From NCBI RefSeq assembly GCF_018829635.1, contig NZ_JAHKKG010000004.1, positions 310,001-374,000 of the forward strand: a stretch of 64,000 nucleotides of DNA, in the 5' to 3' direction. The translations under genes were made by a program, and so were the position numbers. The notes below the pieces were generated by a model. The model was given only the letters and a program-made list of their open reading frames with translations. It ran no database searches and was not told where the DNA came from. The stretch is from Paractinoplanes bogorensis. GTDB taxonomy: Bacteria; Actinomycetota; Actinomycetes; Mycobacteriales; Micromonosporaceae. Positions 54,227 to 62,354 of the stretch are shown one piece after another (the stretch's first letter is position 1; each line of letters opens with the position of its first letter).

Positions 54227-55401
54227 CGGCCGTCCTTCGGAAGAGTGGCGGTCAGCGCATCCTGATAGGCGTTGACGGCCCGGCGGGCGACGGTCAGATC
54301 GCACGGCGCGACGTAGAGCGCCTCGCGCGCGGCCGCCGCCAGGGGGGAGAGCTGGGCGTTCTCGGCCTGTCCGCGGCGCAGCGCCTTGGCCTGGTAGGCG
54401 TCCAACCGGCCGCGCAGCTCGTTGCGGGCGGCCAGCAGTCCGGCGTTGTGGGCGGCGCCCTCGCGCAGCGTCCGCAGCCGCTCGCGGGCCCGCCGGGTCC
54501 AGTCCGACAGCCGGGCGCTGATCAGCGGCCAGTGCCCGGCCGCGGCCAGCGCGTCGATCGCGGCCAGGTCGGGCCGCAGGTCGCCCGGCGGCACCGGCAC
54601 GATCTCGTGCGGCGGGAACCGGTCGTACGCCTTCTCGGCCGCCGCGCCCGCCTCGTCGGTGGCCGCGACCAGCTCGGCGACCAGTCGGTGGGCGTCGGCC
54701 AGCCGCTGGGTCAGCGCCTCACGCAGCTCGCCGGCCGAGGTGCGTTCGGCGTCGGCGCGCTGGATCAGGGTCCGTACGGCAGCCAGGTCTCTCTCCTCGA
54801 CACCGAGGGGATCACCGGCCAGCGTCGCGGTGAACTGGCCCAGCCGCCGATCCGCCTCGTCGATGGTGGCCGTGCTGCCGCCCGCCGCGCGCGTCAACCG
54901 CCGTACGGTCTCCAACGCACTCGCCGCCTCGGCCGCGGCCGGCAGCAGCCGGTCCCACGCCGCACCGGCCTTGGTGGCCACCCCGACCGCGGTGCCGAAC
55001 GCGGCTTCCATGGCCGACAGCAACCGCCCCGGTGAGCAGGTCGTCTGCACCTGGCCCGGCCCGAGCAGCCCGCGCTGGGCCAGCGGCACGACCTGGGTCG
55101 ACAGCGTGATCGACTCGCCCAGCACCTCGTGCCGGAACCGGGCCCGGTCGGCGTCGCTGGGCCGCTTCAGGTCGCGGAGTTCCTGCCCGCGGGCGATCAC
55201 CTCGGTGAGCAGCCGGTAGCCGTCCCACAGCTCGGTCAGCGCCGCCGTCGCGTCGGCCCAGGCCGCGGCGGTCTTCCCGGTCAGCGGCGAGCGGTCCAGC
55301 TCCTTGCGGGCCGGGTTGTCGTCGAGGTCGACCAGGTTCGCCGCGATCGCCGTCACCGCGGTCTCGAGCCGAAGCAGCTCGGCCGCTGCCGGATCCGTCA
55401 T
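54223..55401 (-). CDS. Helical Ala/Arg-rich protein of the pknG operon
   Basis: A 392-aa, largely alpha-helical protein without membrane segments, signal or zinc motif. Heptad-like Ala/Leu/Arg stretches suggest coiled coils (about residues 60-110 and 190-260). No family is recognised. Both ends overlap neighbours in ATGA junctions, between glnH and pknG. It is not part of the three-gene mycobacterial pknG-glnH-glnX set, so it is an addition here and may bridge the sensor to the kinase. Confidence 0.8.
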   Translation of the reverse strand: MTDPAAAELLRLETAVTAIAANLVDLDDNPARKELDRSPLTGKTAAAWADATAALTELWDGYRLLTEVIARGQELRDLKRPSDADRARFRHEVLGESITLSTQVVPLAQRGLLGPGQVQTTCSPGRLLSAMEAAFGTAVGVATKAGAAWDRLLPAAAEAASALETVRRLTRAAGGSTATIDEADRRLGQFTATLAGDPLGVEERDLAAVRTLIQRADAERTSAGELREALTQRLADAHRLVAELVAATDEAGAAAEKAYDRFPPHEIVPVPPGDLRPDLAAIDALAAAGHWPLISARLSDWTRRARERLRTLREGAAHNAGLLAARNELRGRLDAYQAKALRRGQAENAQLSPLAAAAREALYVAPCDLTVARRAVNAYQDALTATLPKDGR

Positions 55402-56357
55402 TGGTACTGGGCCTTCGGCGGTTCGGGGGCGGCCCCGAAGTCGCCCAGCCACTTGTCGTACGTCTTCTTCCAGGTGCCGTCGGCCCGGTTGCGCGCGAGC
55501 ACGGCGTTGACGAACCGGGCGAACTCGGGGTGCGCCTGCGACATCGCCATCGCGTACGGCTCCTCGGTGAAGCGCGGCCCGATCACCTTGGCGTACGGGT
55601 CCTGGCTGGCCATCCCGGCCAGGATGGTGTCGTCGGTCGAGATGCCCTGGACCTCGTTGCGCTGGAACGCGACCAGGCAGTCGCCGAAGGCCGGCTTGGC
55701 CACCCCGATCACCGGCTTGCTGCTCTTGACCTTGCCGATGTTCTCGTACGAGGTCGACCCGGCGGCCGAGCACACCTTCTGACCGCCGAGGTCCTCGATG
55801 CGTTTCGCCTTCGAGCTCGACGAGACGAGCACTTTCTGCCCGGCTTCGTAGTAGATGCTGGAGAAGTTCACGTCCTGCCAGCGATCGCAGTTGGCCGTCA
55901 TGGTGTCCGCGACGATATCCACACTGCCGTCCGCGGCGGAACTGACCCGCTTGTCGTACGCGATGACTTTGATCTGAATTTTGTCCGCGTCGCCGAAGAT
56001 GGCCTCGGCGATCTGGCGGCCCATGTCGACGTCGAAGCCCTCGATCTTGCCCGTGAACGGGTTGCGCGAGCTGAACAGCAGGGTGTCCTGGCTCGTGCCG
56101 AGCACCAGCCGGCCCCGCTTGCGGATCGTCTCCATGTAGCTGCCCGCGGGCATGTCACCGGGCGCGGGCAGGGAACCGGCCGGGCGCAGGCTGGCCCGCG
56201 GGTTGCAGTTGGGCGCGGGCGCCGTCTCGGCCGGGGGAGCGGTCTGGGTGACGGCCGGCTGGTCGGGCAGCACGTCGGTGGACAGCGGGCCGGTGTCGCC
56301 CGAGCACGCGGCCAGCGAGAGGACGGCCACCAACGCGACCACGGAACGGATTCGCAT
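55398..56357 (-). CDS. glnH: GlnH-type amino-acid-binding lipoprotein
   Basis: A 319-aa solute-binding lipoprotein. The signal peptide ends in a lipobox LAAC (Cys18). A Pro/Ala/Thr linker follows and then the SBP type-3 fold (RLVLGTSQDTLLFSSRNP, GFDVDMGRQIAEAIFG). In mycobacteria GlnH binds Asp/Glu and passes the signal through GlnX to PknG. ATG 56357 overlaps the glnX stop by one base. Confidence 0.93.
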   Translation of the reverse strand: MRIRSVVALVAVLSLAACSGDTGPLSTDVLPDQPAVTQTAPPAETAPAPNCNPRASLRPAGSLPAPGDMPAGSYMETIRKRGRLVLGTSQDTLLFSSRNPFTGKIEGFDVDMGRQIAEAIFGDADKIQIKVIAYDKRVSSAADGSVDIVADTMTANCDRWQDVNFSSIYYEAGQKVLVSSSSKAKRIEDLGGQKVCSAAGSTSYENIGKVKSSKPVIGVAKPAFGDCLVAFQRNEVQGISTDDTILAGMASQDPYAKVIGPRFTEEPYAMAMSQAHPEFARFVNAVLARNRADGTWKKTYDKWLGDFGAAPEPPKAQYQ

Positions 56358-57682
56358 CAGCGGTACTCCTCCAGTCGCGCCCGCAGCCCGGCGAACCCGA
56401 GCGCGCAGATCACCAGCGCGAGCAGCGGCCCGAGCACGGTGAGCAGCCCCAGCCCGTTGCCGGCGGCGTCGATCTCGTCGGTGAAGAACGCCTTGCGGTT
56501 GTCCAGGGCCTGCTCGAGCGACTTGCGGGCCCCGTCGAACTGCTCCGTCGTGCCGGGCCCGATGGCCAGGTCGACCGCGTCGTCGTACTCGCCGCCGTCG
56601 TCGAGCCGGCGCACCTCCTTGTGCGTCGTGACGTACGCCTGGAGCTCCGTGGCGGCGCTGTCCATGTACCGGCCGAGGGCGGGGTCGAGGGAGCCGTACG
56701 CGTTCAGCAGCGGCCCCCGCTCCAGCATCAGCCGCTCGACGGTCTGGTCGAAGTTCACCTCGTACGGCCCCGAACCGGCCCGCCCGGCCAGGGTGAGCGC
56801 CTCGTCGCCGCGCGCGGTCAGGGCCAGGATGCGGCTCTCGGCGATCGACGTGAGCGGCCCCGAGCCCTGGTTGGCCGCGCGGTCGAGCCGGGACTGCTGG
56901 CTGATCAGCAGCGCCAGCCCGCCCACGGTGAAGAGCAGCGTGACCACGGTCGCGGCCAGCAGCGGCAGATTGAACGTGCGCTGCGTGCGGCGGCTCAGGT
57001 AGCGCTGGGTGAGGATCAGCGCGATCAGCAGGGCCAGCAGCGAGAGCAGCAGCAGCGACATCCAGCCGGCCGCGCCCGCCTTGCCGTACCCGTCCTCGAC
57101 CTCGGTCTGGGCGCTGTCGAAGAGCGCCCGTGCCTGCGGCTGGAGGGCCTCCCGGTTGAGCCGCGAGGCCTCGGACAGATAGGAGGAGCCGACCGGCTTG
57201 CCCTGCCGGTTGTTGGCCCGGGCCGTCGCCACCAGCGCGTTGTAGGTGGCGATACCCGAGGAGAGTTCCCGTACGGCGTCGGCCGCGCGCCCGTTCTCCT
57301 GGGTGCGGCGGGCCGCTGAGGTCAGAGCGGTGGTGGCCGTCCGGAGGTCCTCGTCGTAGCGTTCGGTCAGCTGCTGCGGTTCCAGCCCACCGGCCAGGAA
57401 GGCCTGGGCGGCAGTGGTGTCGGCGTCGGCGATCGCCGAATAGATCGCCTCGGCCTCCACGAGCAGCGGCTGGGCCCGGTCACCGAGATCGTCGGTGCCG
57501 GCCCGGGCCGACGACCCGGCGACGCCGGCCAGCAGGCCGCTGAGCAGCCCGAGGGCGACCAGGACGGCGATCAGCAGCTGTAAGCGCCCGGGCGACGTGT
57601 GCCGGAGCCCGCCGACCCGGCGCAGCACGCCGGGCCTCTGCTCGATGGTCTTCGCGGGCCGTGCCGCCAGGGCCGTAGTCAA
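56357..57682 (-). CDS. glnX: GlnX-like membrane sensor protein
   Basis: A 441-aa membrane protein. Helices lie at about residues 34-56, 203-225, 238-262 and 413-435, with two helical outside domains between them, as in chemoreceptor-like four-helix sensors. The start is TTG 57682, supported by GGGGAGG six nt upstream. Gene order glnX-glnH-pknG matches mycobacteria. It heads the eight-gene operon that runs to 48599. Confidence 0.88.
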   Translation of the reverse strand: MTTALAARPAKTIEQRPGVLRRVGGLRHTSPGRLQLLIAVLVALGLLSGLLAGVAGSSARAGTDDLGDRAQPLLVEAEAIYSAIADADTTAAQAFLAGGLEPQQLTERYDEDLRTATTALTSAARRTQENGRAADAVRELSSGIATYNALVATARANNRQGKPVGSSYLSEASRLNREALQPQARALFDSAQTEVEDGYGKAGAAGWMSLLLLSLLALLIALILTQRYLSRRTQRTFNLPLLAATVVTLLFTVGGLALLISQQSRLDRAANQGSGPLTSIAESRILALTARGDEALTLAGRAGSGPYEVNFDQTVERLMLERGPLLNAYGSLDPALGRYMDSAATELQAYVTTHKEVRRLDDGGEYDDAVDLAIGPGTTEQFDGARKSLEQALDNRKAFFTDEIDAAGNGLGLLTVLGPLLALVICALGFAGLRARLEEYR

Positions 57683-57748
57683 TCTTTGCCTCCCCGCGTT
57701 TTGTGGCCCCTACTGTGCGCTATCGATGCAACCGCGCAGTAAGCGGGG

Positions 57749-59296
57749 TCAGCTCAACTCGCGCTTGAGCAGCTTGCCCGTAGCGGTCATCGGAAGCGAC
57801 TCCACCACGGCCACGACACGCGGGTATTTGTACGCCGCCATCTGCTCCTTGCCCCACTCGACGAGTTCCTCCCCGGTGGCGGTCGCGCCCGGCTTGAGGA
57901 TCACGAACGCCTTGACCTCCTCGCCGTGGCTCGGGTGCGGCACGCCGATCACCGCGGCCAGCGAGACCGCCTCGTGGGTCATCAGCACTTCTTCGATCTC
58001 CCGCGGATACACGTTGAAGCCACCGCGGATGATCATGTCTTTGGCCCGGTCGACGATGTAGTAGTAGCCGTCCTTGTCGCGCCGGCCCAGGTCGCCGCTG
58101 CGGAACCAGCCGTCGCGCATCACCTCGGCCGTGGCCTCGGGGCGGTTGTAGTAGCCGCGCATGATGTTGTGGCCGCGGATCGCGATCTCGCCGATCTCGT
58201 CGGTGTTCTCCACGGTGTTCCACTCGGCGTCGATCAGCTTCACCTCGACGCCCCAGATCGGGACGCCGATCGAACCGGGGCGCGGCTCGGCCCCCGGCTT
58301 GCTGAAGGTGGCCACCGGCGAGGTCTCGGACAACCCGTACCCCTCGAGGATCGTCACCCCGAACCGCTCCTTGACCGCCTTGATGATCTCGACCGGCAGG
58401 CTGGACCCGCCGGCCACGGCGACCCGCATGTTCCGGGCGATGCGCTCGACGTCGACGTCGTCGGTCAGCGCGTTGAGCAGCCCCCAGTACATGGTCGGCA
58501 CGCCCGCGAAGAACGTCACGTCCTCGCTCTCGAGCAGCTTGACCGCGGCCGCCGCGTCGAACCGGGGGAGCAGCACCAGTGTGGCGCCGGTGGCGAAGCC
58601 CGCGTTCATGTTCACCGACGAGCCGAACGAGTGGAACAGCGGCAGCACCAGCAGGTGCGTGTCGGTGCCGGGCACGCTGCCGAACAGCCGGTTGCAGGTG
58701 AGCGCGTTGAGCAGCAGGTTGGAGTGCGACAGCTCGGCGCCCTTGGCCTGCCCCGTGGTCCCGCTGGTGTAGAGGATGACGGCCGGGTCGGTCTCGGGCA
58801 GCAGCACCGCCTCGAAGGTCGGCGCCTTCCCGGCCAGCCCACTGCCCAGCGTCTCGGCCCCCTCGATCGGCGACGGCGCCGCCGGATCGGCCGTGATCAG
58901 GAAGAACGTCTCGCAGCCGTCGGTCTGCTGGAACCCGGCGAAGCCCTCGGTGCCCATCGGCAGTTCCGGGGTGCCCTGGAAGCACAGGTAGGCCTTGGCC
59001 TCCGAGTCGGCCAGGTGGTAGGCGATCTCGCGCCCCTTGAGCAGCACGTTCAACGGCACCACGACCGCGCCCGTCTTCAGGATGCCGTAGTAGGCGATCG
59101 GGAAGAACGGCAGGTTGGGGCAGGACAGGGCGACCTTGTCACCGGGCCGGATACCGCGCTCGACGAGCAGGTTGGCCACCTGGTTGGCGGCCGCGTCGAC
59201 CTGGGCGTAGGTCAGGCGCCGGTCACCGAGGACGACAGCCGCCCGATCCGGGAAGTTGCGGGCGCTGTCCTCGAGCAGGATCGAGAGGTTGAGCAT
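57749..59296 (-). CDS. Long-chain acyl-CoA ligase (AMP-forming)
   Basis: A 515-aa ANL-superfamily ligase. The P-loop reads YTSGTTGQAKGAELSH near residue 174, motif II GYGLSETSP near 325, and the C-terminal hinge and Lys GGFNVYPREIEE and PMTATGKLLKREL. It activates a carboxylic acid, probably a fatty acid, to acyl-AMP then acyl-CoA. ATG 59296 has GAAGGGGA about 9 nt upstream. It ends 66 nt before glnX on the same strand, so read-through into the operon is possible. Confidence 0.93.
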   Translation of the reverse strand: MLNLSILLEDSARNFPDRAAVVLGDRRLTYAQVDAAANQVANLLVERGIRPGDKVALSCPNLPFFPIAYYGILKTGAVVVPLNVLLKGREIAYHLADSEAKAYLCFQGTPELPMGTEGFAGFQQTDGCETFFLITADPAAPSPIEGAETLGSGLAGKAPTFEAVLLPETDPAVILYTSGTTGQAKGAELSHSNLLLNALTCNRLFGSVPGTDTHLLVLPLFHSFGSSVNMNAGFATGATLVLLPRFDAAAAVKLLESEDVTFFAGVPTMYWGLLNALTDDVDVERIARNMRVAVAGGSSLPVEIIKAVKERFGVTILEGYGLSETSPVATFSKPGAEPRPGSIGVPIWGVEVKLIDAEWNTVENTDEIGEIAIRGHNIMRGYYNRPEATAEVMRDGWFRSGDLGRRDKDGYYYIVDRAKDMIIRGGFNVYPREIEEVLMTHEAVSLAAVIGVPHPSHGEEVKAFVILKPGATATGEELVEWGKEQMAAYKYPRVVAVVESLPMTATGKLLKRELS

Positions 59297-59394
59297 GCGG
59301 TCGGTCCCCTTCGGGTCGGTTCTGTGACTGCGGTCTCATCCCAACATGCACCCCGAAGCTGAGAAACCCTCCGTTTCGCTTTTGTTTCCCCTTC

Positions 59395-60075
59395 TCAACG
59401 ACCCGTTATCAACTGCCACGCCGACCGCCGCAGCCCGCGCGGCATCTTCCGGGCATATCGCTGAGCCGGGTCGATCTCGGAGAGCCGCGCCTGCAACTTC
59501 TCGTCCACCCAGGGCCCGTTCCGGTACGACGTGCCCCCGGCGAGCCGCGCATAGTCCTTCCCGAACAGGGCCCAGGCCGGCGGCGACGGCGGCAACCCGA
59601 GCCAGTCACCCATCGGCGCCAGGTAGGCCTCCTCGGGCTGCTCGGCCGGCCCCCACAGCGCGTTGCGGTCGAGCGTCATCCCACCGGCCACCGACGCCGA
59701 CACGTAAAAGGTGTCCTCACTCATCAGAGCCAGGGCAAATTCCTTTACCCGTACGTCGTCAGGTTCGGCCACGATGTTCAATGACTGCACCGCGGTCGGC
59801 CCGTGCTTCACGGGCCAGCCGCTCCCGCCACCCGCCATCGACATGTGGTAGACCGGCTTCTTCCCGACCAGGAACAGCAGCGGCGACGCGTCGTCCCAGG
59901 CCGCCTGGATCTCGGCCGGCCCGCCCCGCCCGCGCAGCGGCTCGGTGTCACCGAACCGCACCGGCACCGCTTCCGGCAGATGCTCCCGGGCCGCGTCCAG
60001 CCACCGCCCGACGATCGTCGCGTTGCGGCGCTCGTACCAGCGCACCACGAGGACATCGATCTTGCGCTCACTCAC
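59395..60075 (-). CDS. Hypothetical protein
   Basis: A 226-aa soluble protein that I do not recognise. It starts MSERKIDVLVVRWYERRNAT and has a Gly-rich stretch (MSMAGGGSGWPVKHG) and several Trp/Pro segments. GTG 60075 lies 7 nt after TAAGCT, so it is probably leaderless. It diverges from the next gene with 44 bp between starts. Confidence 0.7.
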   Translation of the reverse strand: MSERKIDVLVVRWYERRNATIVGRWLDAAREHLPEAVPVRFGDTEPLRGRGGPAEIQAAWDDASPLLFLVGKKPVYHMSMAGGGSGWPVKHGPTAVQSLNIVAEPDDVRVKEFALALMSEDTFYVSASVAGGMTLDRNALWGPAEQPEEAYLAPMGDWLGLPPSPPAWALFGKDYARLAGGTSYRNGPWVDEKLQARLSEIDPAQRYARKMPRGLRRSAWQLITGR

Positions 60076-60119
60076 CGGCCCGAGCTTACGACGGGCGAGC
60101 TTGTGGTGAACTGGTCGGC

Positions 60120-60926
60120 ATGCAGATGCGCCCCGCGGAACTGGCGGCGATCCGGGCCGGTGCGGTCGACCTGGCGTTCCGCCGCTGGGAGCAACCGCGG
60201 CTCCGGGTCGGCACGCAGATGCGTTCGGCGGTCGGACTGATCGAGATCACCTCCGTCGACCGTGTGCCGGTCAGCCGGCTGACCGCCGCGGAGGCGCGCC
60301 GGGCCGGTGCAGCGTCGCTGGCGGCGCTGCGACAGGGGCTCGACCGTGTGCACCCCGAGCGGCCGGTCTATCGAATCGGGCTGCGTTACGCCGGCGCCGA
60401 CCCCCGCGCGGCGCTGCGCGAGGCGGTGCCCGACGCCGCGGAGCTCGACGCGCTCGTCGCCTGGCTCGACCGGCTGGACCGCTCGTCGTCGACCGGCCCG
60501 TGGACCCGGGCGACCCTGACGCTGATCGACGAGCTGCCCGCCACCCGGGCCCCCGACCTGGCCGAACGGATGGGCCGCGACACGCTCTCGTTCAAACAGA
60601 ACGTGCGCAAGCTGAAGGAACGCGGCCTCACCGAGTCGCTCGACATCGGCTACCGGCTCTCGGCCCGCGGCGGCGCCGTCCTCGACCACGAGGGCCTTCC
60701 CCGGTCCGACGCCAGTCGCTCCGCCCCGGAACCCGGCACCCCGCTGCCGCACCTGGGCGCGCCCGCGACCCGCGCGCTCACCGCACACGGCGTGGTCCGG
60801 CTCGAGCAGGCGGCCACCCTCACCGCCGCCGAGGTGGGGGCGTTGCACGGCGTCGGCCCGTTCGCCCTCGGCCGCCTGCGCACGGCCCTGGCCGAGGCCG
60901 GCCTGTCCTTCCGCGACGAGACCTAG
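60120..60926 (+). CDS. Possible ASCH-like, winged-helix and helix-hairpin-helix protein
   Basis: A 268-aa protein. Residues 1-100 have the pattern of an ASCH/PUA-like RNA-binding domain (AAIRAGAVDLAFRRWEQPRL, GLIEITSVDRV). Residues about 125-185 look like a winged helix (DLAERMGRDTLSFKQNVRKL). Residues about 210-265 contain a helix-hairpin-helix (LTAAEVGALHGVGPFALGRL). Together these suggest a nucleic-acid-binding protein. The domain calls are by eye and moderate. Confidence 0.65.
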   Translation: MQMRPAELAAIRAGAVDLAFRRWEQPRLRVGTQMRSAVGLIEITSVDRVPVSRLTAAEARRAGAASLAALRQGLDRVHPERPVYRIGLRYAGADPRAALREAVPDAAELDALVAWLDRLDRSSSTGPWTRATLTLIDELPATRAPDLAERMGRDTLSFKQNVRKLKERGLTESLDIGYRLSARGGAVLDHEGLPRSDASRSAPEPGTPLPHLGAPATRALTAHGVVRLEQAATLTAAEVGALHGVGPFALGRLRTALAEAGLSFRDET

Positions 60927-60932
60927 CCCGCG

Positions 60933-61079
60933 GTGCGCGCGTGGCTGGAGACTTACGCCGGGCTTCTCGATCGGACCGTCGAGGAGATCAACGCCTCGGC
61001 CTCGGACGCGCGCGGCTTCACCCTTCCGCCTGACGGCGGCCGGCGTGAGCTGGATCGTGGCCAGGCCCGCCGAGAATGA
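60933..61079 (+). CDS. Small ORF coupled to the next gene
   Basis: GTG 60933 opens a 48-codon frame (start VRAWLETYAGLLDRTVEEIN) whose TGA overlaps ATG 61076 in an ATGA junction. It begins 7 nt after the upstream stop. Composition is protein-like. The overlap at both sides supports a real small gene, but no family or ribosome site is seen. Confidence 0.4.
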   Translation: MRAWLETYAGLLDRTVEEINASASDARGFTLPPDGGRRELDRGQARRE

Positions 61080-61507
61080 CTGACATGGTCGCCGACATTC
61101 ACACCGCGGTCGAGGTTCGCCGGGACGGCCGTTGGACGAGGGTCGAACCGCAGCCGGAAATCTTCGAGCACCCGAACTACGCGATCTTCGGCTTCCTGGC
61201 CGGCATGCGGAACTATTCGCAGTCGCCCGTGATCGCCGCGCCGCGCGGCCTGCCCGCCGACCTGGACGCAGTCGGCGACGACTTCGACTCCTGGCTGCCC
61301 GACCTCTCGTCGACCTCCTGGCTGACTTTGGCCGAGCTACTGGCCTACGACTACGACCAGACGTTCCGCAATCGGCGCCCCCCAAACGACGGCGAACTCG
61401 TCCGGCTGCGCGACTTCCTGACCCCGTACTTCTTCGAACGACTGACCCCGCTGACACAGTTGGGCGCCCCGCCGGACATCCGAATCGTCCTGGGCTTCGA
61501 CGAGTAG
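61076..61507 (+). CDS. Hypothetical protein
   Basis: A 143-aa soluble acidic protein with many aromatic residues (HPNYAIFGFLAGMRNYSQSP, AYDYDQTFRNRRPP, YFFERLTPLTQLG). It resembles small immunity-like or SMI1-like actinobacterial proteins in style, but I cannot assign a family. ATG 61076 is favoured because it overlaps the upstream stop; ATG 61085 is the alternative. Confidence 0.7.
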   Translation: MTDMVADIHTAVEVRRDGRWTRVEPQPEIFEHPNYAIFGFLAGMRNYSQSPVIAAPRGLPADLDAVGDDFDSWLPDLSSTSWLTLAELLAYDYDQTFRNRRPPNDGELVRLRDFLTPYFFERLTPLTQLGAPPDIRIVLGFDE

Positions 61508-61533
61508 ACCGAAGCCGGCCGCAGTTGGAGGCG

Positions 61534-62259
61534 TCAGCGGCCGAGTATGAGATATGCGAAGCCGAATACGCCGCGATAGACGCCGACGTATTCGCGTAGC
61601 CGGATATCGAGTTCGTCTCGGAGCTCGGTTGCGCGGGGATCATCGGGATGACGCAGCAGCCACGCCTGCCGGCCGGCGAGCCACGTCGACTCGAAATCGT
61701 CCCATTCGCGCTGATCGGCAACGCTCATGTGCAGCACTCGCCAGCCCAGCTCTCGGGCCTGCTCGACGAGACCTGCGAGCGGCATGATTCCGGGGCCGAT
61801 GATCTCGGTCGCCTCCGGTGAGGGCGGACGCTCCCAGAACCCGTCGCCGAACAGCAGACGGCCGCCTGGCCGGACGAGGCCAGCGAGCGACTCGAGAGCT
61901 GTGGCTGTTCCTCCGAACGCGTGGGAAGCGCCGATACACAAGACCCGGTCCGCGGGTTCCCGCCATGCCGACGCTTCCTGATTCAGGAACGTCACCCGCT
62001 TGTCGAGGGACCGATCGGCGGCGAGCTTACGGCCGCGCGCCAAGGCCGCATCATCGATGTCTACGCCGATACCCGTGGTCGAGCCGGCGCCGACTGCCTG
62101 CAACAACAATTCGCCCCAGCCGCATCCGAGGTCCACCACGCCGGCGCCGGCGGAAATGCCCAGTCGTTGAAGGAGGAGGTCGGCGTGGGTCTGCGACAGC
62201 GGCGTATTCCAGCGCATCCGCTCGTAGCGTACGGAGGTGACATCGTCGACTGTAGACAT
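61534..62259 (-). CDS. Class I SAM-dependent methyltransferase
   Basis: A 241-aa methyltransferase. VVDLGCGWGELLLQAVG is the SAM loop, GIGVDIDD the acidic strand end, VLCIGASHAFGG and LVRPGGRLLFGDGFWERPP later motifs. The C-terminal part has many Trp and Arg. ATG 62259 is chosen over a start 33 bases upstream. The substrate is unknown. Confidence 0.87.
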   Translation of the reverse strand: MSTVDDVTSVRYERMRWNTPLSQTHADLLLQRLGISAGAGVVDLGCGWGELLLQAVGAGSTTGIGVDIDDAALARGRKLAADRSLDKRVTFLNQEASAWREPADRVLCIGASHAFGGTATALESLAGLVRPGGRLLFGDGFWERPPSPEATEIIGPGIMPLAGLVEQARELGWRVLHMSVADQREWDDFESTWLAGRQAWLLRHPDDPRATELRDELDIRLREYVGVYRGVFGFAYLILGR

Positions 62260-62354
62260 TGTGGCAGTGTGCCAGGCAGTGGCCCGTAGCACGGCGTATT
62301 TACTGCTGATCCGAGTGCCTCAGGTCGGCACGGCGACGGTGGTGCCGCTCCCGG

